A DNA stretch of 64,000 bases. Source: Solea solea. Taxonomy: Eukaryota > Chordata > Actinopteri > Pleuronectiformes > Soleidae. The notes below the pieces were generated by a model. That model had not been told where the DNA came from, ran no database searches, and saw only the letters and a list, made by a program, of their open reading frames with translations. The translations under genes and the position numbers were made by a program. Each line of letters begins with the position of its first letter. The stretch's first letter is position 1. The stretch lies in contig NC_081146.1 in assembly GCF_958295425.1 (NCBI RefSeq), positions 13,190,985 through 13,254,984 on the forward strand. Direction: 5' to 3'. Below, one piece after another: positions 61,238-64,000 of the stretch.

Positions 61238-62740
61238 GTACGTAATGGCGTAAAATAAGGCAAACACTGTCCCCCCCAAAAAATAACACATTTGAAAACT
61301 TATTTGATCGAATAATGAATCTTGAGATCCCAGTAAAAGGGAAATATTTTCATGGTGTAGGTAAAGCGAGTCCACTTGTTTCCATGCAGAAAATCCATCA
61401 ACGTACACATTCATGATTGGGCTGTTTGTTTGTTTTTTCTTTTTCTCTTTTTCTCTCTCACCTCCACGTAAACTTACACGAGGAACAAGTGGCATCAGCT
61501 GACACCATTTACAGACTTTGCACTTAATAAATACCATTTTAGGATTGAATAGGAGACTAAATAAGATGGACGTGTTCTTTTTGCTGCGCCCTCTAATCGA
61601 ATGGACGTGTTCTAAGGCCTATGGTTCATTTCAAGTGCAGTTACGTTTGTGGAATAATCAAGTTATAACTTTTATTTATTTTTCAGTCAAACTATATGCA
61701 CATCCTTCGCCACCTCATGCAATCCTATTTGCGTGTGAGGCCTCGTTTGCAACATGCTCTCATTATAACAAACGAAGGGATATAATAACACATTATAGCA
61801 AACAAATGTGTAAGAGAACAACTGTAGCCCACAGGTATGGATGTTGGAACAAGACCGCGGACACACACACACAAATGCGCGCGTGCACACACACACACAC
61901 ACACACACACTCAGAGGCAGCTACTAAGGAGAGAAATGTTGCCATAGCTTTGCGCAGGAATCCAATATTTCCTCTGGTGTGTGTGTGTGTGAGAGAGAGA
62001 GCACGTACACACACGCGGTCGGGCCCCAAACCTTATCTTTCAGCATAGGGTAATTATAATTACACCAGGTCAGCCAAAAGCAAACAGATCAGTTCGTTTG
62101 CTCGGTGCATCCATCGCGCAACTTTACATCTTCAAATGTCACTCGGATAATCGCGCTGGTTACTTTCAAAACTATGCCTACATGCCGCTGCTGGTTGCGT
62201 CGTTTTTCTCGGCTCTTATAATCGGTGAGGTTCCACTTTTATGCTATTTGAGTCTTTTTTGTTGTTGTTGTTGTTGTTTTTTAAGAGGAGTTGGGATTCT
62301 TTTTATTTTTTATTTCCATGGTCTGCAGGTAGGTGTCACAATTGCTTTGACTATAAAACCAGAAATGGCACCACCTTTTACCCTCATGTCATCACCCCCC
62401 CCCCCCCCATAACCTTTACTCCAACCCGGATCTAGTGCCACCACATACAGTCTGGACGAACGCTGCTATCGCCTTCTCAGCTCCACACACGCAGGCTGAG
62501 ACACCACAGCACACACGCTTTTTGTTTTGTCAGATCACTATGATTGTCATGTTATTTAAAGTTTTTTTTTTTTTTTTTTTTTGACGCATTGTGGATAATA
62601 ATTTCATATTCTGATTTGAGAAAGAAATATCCCACATTATATGTGATTTACATGTTATTTCTCAGGTTCCTATAGTTTGCTTATTTGCCACGGTATATTG
62701 TTTTAGTATATATTTACGTGTGGAAAAAAAACATACATAA
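61238..62740 (+). other. irx2a: irx2a intron 3 / undetermined last-exon interval
   Basis: The strong donor GTACGT opens this interval. It contains (CA)n at about 61860-61911, (GT)n-(GA)n at 61977-62000, (TTG)n at 62260-62279, a C run at 62395-62409 and a T run at about 62563-62582. Acceptor-like CAG or AG sites at 62041-62043, 62531-62533 and 62664-62665 fit the required phase, but none encodes the C-terminus expected for Irx2. Confidence 0.5.
61526..61531 (+). terminator. irx2a: Alternative polyadenylation signal in intron 3 of irx2a
   Basis: AATAAA at 61526-61531 lies about 290 bases after the exon 3 donor. A transcript that keeps the intron would stop at TAA 61243-61245, giving the ending KKGT, and could be polyadenylated here. 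Use is unproven. Confidence 0.3.
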
Positions 62741-63053
62741 TTTGGCCTTTCTGTGAAACCGTATTTGTAAGAGGAGGTCTCTTGGGACGCAGGACGGACG
62801 GAGCCGGAGTGAACTTGAGGACTTCAAAGTGGATGAGCCTACATTTGATATTTATTTTTTTAAATGATGGCGAAATGATGCCTATAATTTATGCAAGTTG
62901 TATTGCAGAAAAATGGGAAACTGACATCGTCTGTTTGTTTTGTAAATATATATATGATGGACGGTTTTTATTTGAGACGCATTTGGGAAAAAAGCTACAC
63001 AATCTTGTTATCAGGAGTACTTTTACTAATTTATATCTTTGAATGTAAATAAA
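62740..63053 (+). other. irx2a: Probable irx2a 3' UTR end with polyadenylation signal
   Basis: AATAAA stands at 63048-63053, the first canonical signal followed by unique non-coding sequence after the (T)n tract at about 62563-62582. The preceding 300 bases are AT-rich and free of simple repeats except a short TATATATATA, as expected for a homeobox 3' UTR. There is no long ORF consistent with coding sequence. The assignment depends on where the last exon starts. Confidence 0.45.
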
Positions 63054-63524
63054 AATGACAACGCGCTGGTATAGATGCATACTGGCGGGTTATGATATCC
63101 ATTATTCAAAGCAGAAAATATTAAACTGTTTTCCCAACTATCACATAAATCTCGGGGCGTCATTCTTCTTCGTTTTTTTCCCCTCCAATCATAACAGACC
63201 TGCATTTAAAAGCGAGTCATTTTTTACTCACTGTGCTCTTTGTTCTCAGTCATTTTGTTAGTCACACGCAGATGGGAAATGCTTGATGAATCTCGCTTTC
63301 CATAAACATTATGACTTTTCACAGACTGCACAATCCATTCTTTCTAAATGGACCATCATTTTCTTTTAGTGCCTCATTCTGGTCAGAGATTCTCCCTCGG
63401 CCACACATTGACGATCTTGATTGGGATAAACGACATACTTATTTCATTTTTACCCACGTTTTTCCCTCCCTCTCTCTCTCTCAATCTCTCTCTCTCCCCT
63501 CGCTCCGTCACGCATTTATTTTTC

Positions 63525-63795
63525 AGTGTGATTAATACAGCCGTGGGTCGCATTGGACATTATGGGATCCCAGCGGGGCCCGTCCCTGGAGCTTTTTTAG
63601 CCTGGTTCAGGATGGGTCAGCCCTGCCTGCTTCATTACGGCACGGCAGTGAGCAATCCATATAAGTCTATCTTAGCATCTGCCAGCTCCAATGGGCTGTG
63701 TGATGGGCCCTAATCGAACAGGCTTTCCTCTGCTTTTCATCATGGCTTGGTTATTATTGCAGCTTTAGGACACAGCTAATTAAGCAAATTAAGGG
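63525..63795. promoter_or_regulatory. Candidate conserved noncoding element 3' of irx2a
   Basis: This is a unique block of balanced composition, between a (TC)n repeat and a G run, carrying TGATTAATACAG at its left and CAGCTAATTAAGCAAATTAA at its right, both homeodomain-type cores. One + frame is open through most of it (to TAA near 63711). There is no start or homology I recognise, so I read it as noncoding. Conservation has not been tested. Confidence 0.45.
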
Positions 63796-63893
63796 GGGGG
63801 GGGAGAGAAACTTTAAATAATAATAATAATAATAATGGCAACAATAATAATCATTGTTTTTATCATCATCATCATCATCATCATTATTATTTG
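63796..63893. repeat. G run, (AAT)n and (ATC)n microsatellites
   Basis: A run of ten or so G at 63795-63804 is followed by (AAT)n at 63816-63835 and (ATC)n at about 63861-63893. Confidence 0.9.
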
Positions 63894-64000
63894 TATTAAT
63901 AATATAATAAATAATGTCACATTTTGTCATGCACAGCTGTGGCCCGCAGAGTGTGAAATATACATGTATAACATCTCCATTCTCATAGGTCTCCATCACT

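Noticed and set aside
61518..62048. Open frame after irx2a exon 3 with an in-phase TTTTCAG acceptor near 61686
   Set aside because: It would add about 120 residues dominated by Thr-His repeats from (CA)n and looks nothing like an Irx C-terminus.
1..64000. CRISPR array, operon, phage or bacterial features
   Set aside because: No regularly spaced repeats with unique spacers, no dense coding and no bacterial signals. All periodic sequence is ordinary eukaryotic microsatellite.

Overview
The window looks like genomic DNA from a ray-finned (teleost) fish. The evidence is an AT-rich background, very many dinucleotide microsatellites, several decayed repeats with the layout of common teleost SINEs, and one clear vertebrate gene. 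No bacterial or viral gene organisation is present.

The only protein-coding gene I can support is an Iroquois homeobox gene on the + strand near the right end, with coding exons at 57603-57842, 59069-59474 and 60356-61237. The N-terminus ([20 protein letters not shown]), the three-residue-loop (TALE) homeodomain, the block after it ([20 protein letters not shown]) and the [14 protein letters not shown] motif identify Irx2; I use irx2a, the name usual in fish. Exons 1-3 give 509 codons plus one base. The last coding exon expected from mammalian Irx2 was not securely located. A probable 3' UTR ends at an AATAAA at 63048-63053.

The first 56 kb is a gene desert. In vertebrate IrxA clusters irx1 and irx2 are transcribed away from each other, so this desert is probably part of the shared irx1-irx2 regulatory interval, with irx1a beyond position 1 (inference). 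It holds unique, repeat-poor islands with homeodomain-type AT-rich cores, listed as unproven candidate conserved noncoding elements, separated by microsatellites and decayed transposons. The transposons are four tRNA-derived SINE copies plus one short SINE-tail fragment, a broken non-LTR retrotransposon reverse transcriptase fragment, and a few other teleost-type repeat fragments.

The promoter-proximal part contains a good CTCF-like site at 55199-55217, a CpG-rich patch at about 56330-56760 (possible upstream or divergent promoter), a GC box at 57221-57230 and three short upstream ORFs in the probable 5' leader. Beyond the gene, 63525-63795 is a unique block that looks like a conserved element. 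I found no evidence for a wholly new genetic system. The most useful open points are the missing last exon, the CpG patch, the CTCF-like site and the candidate elements.
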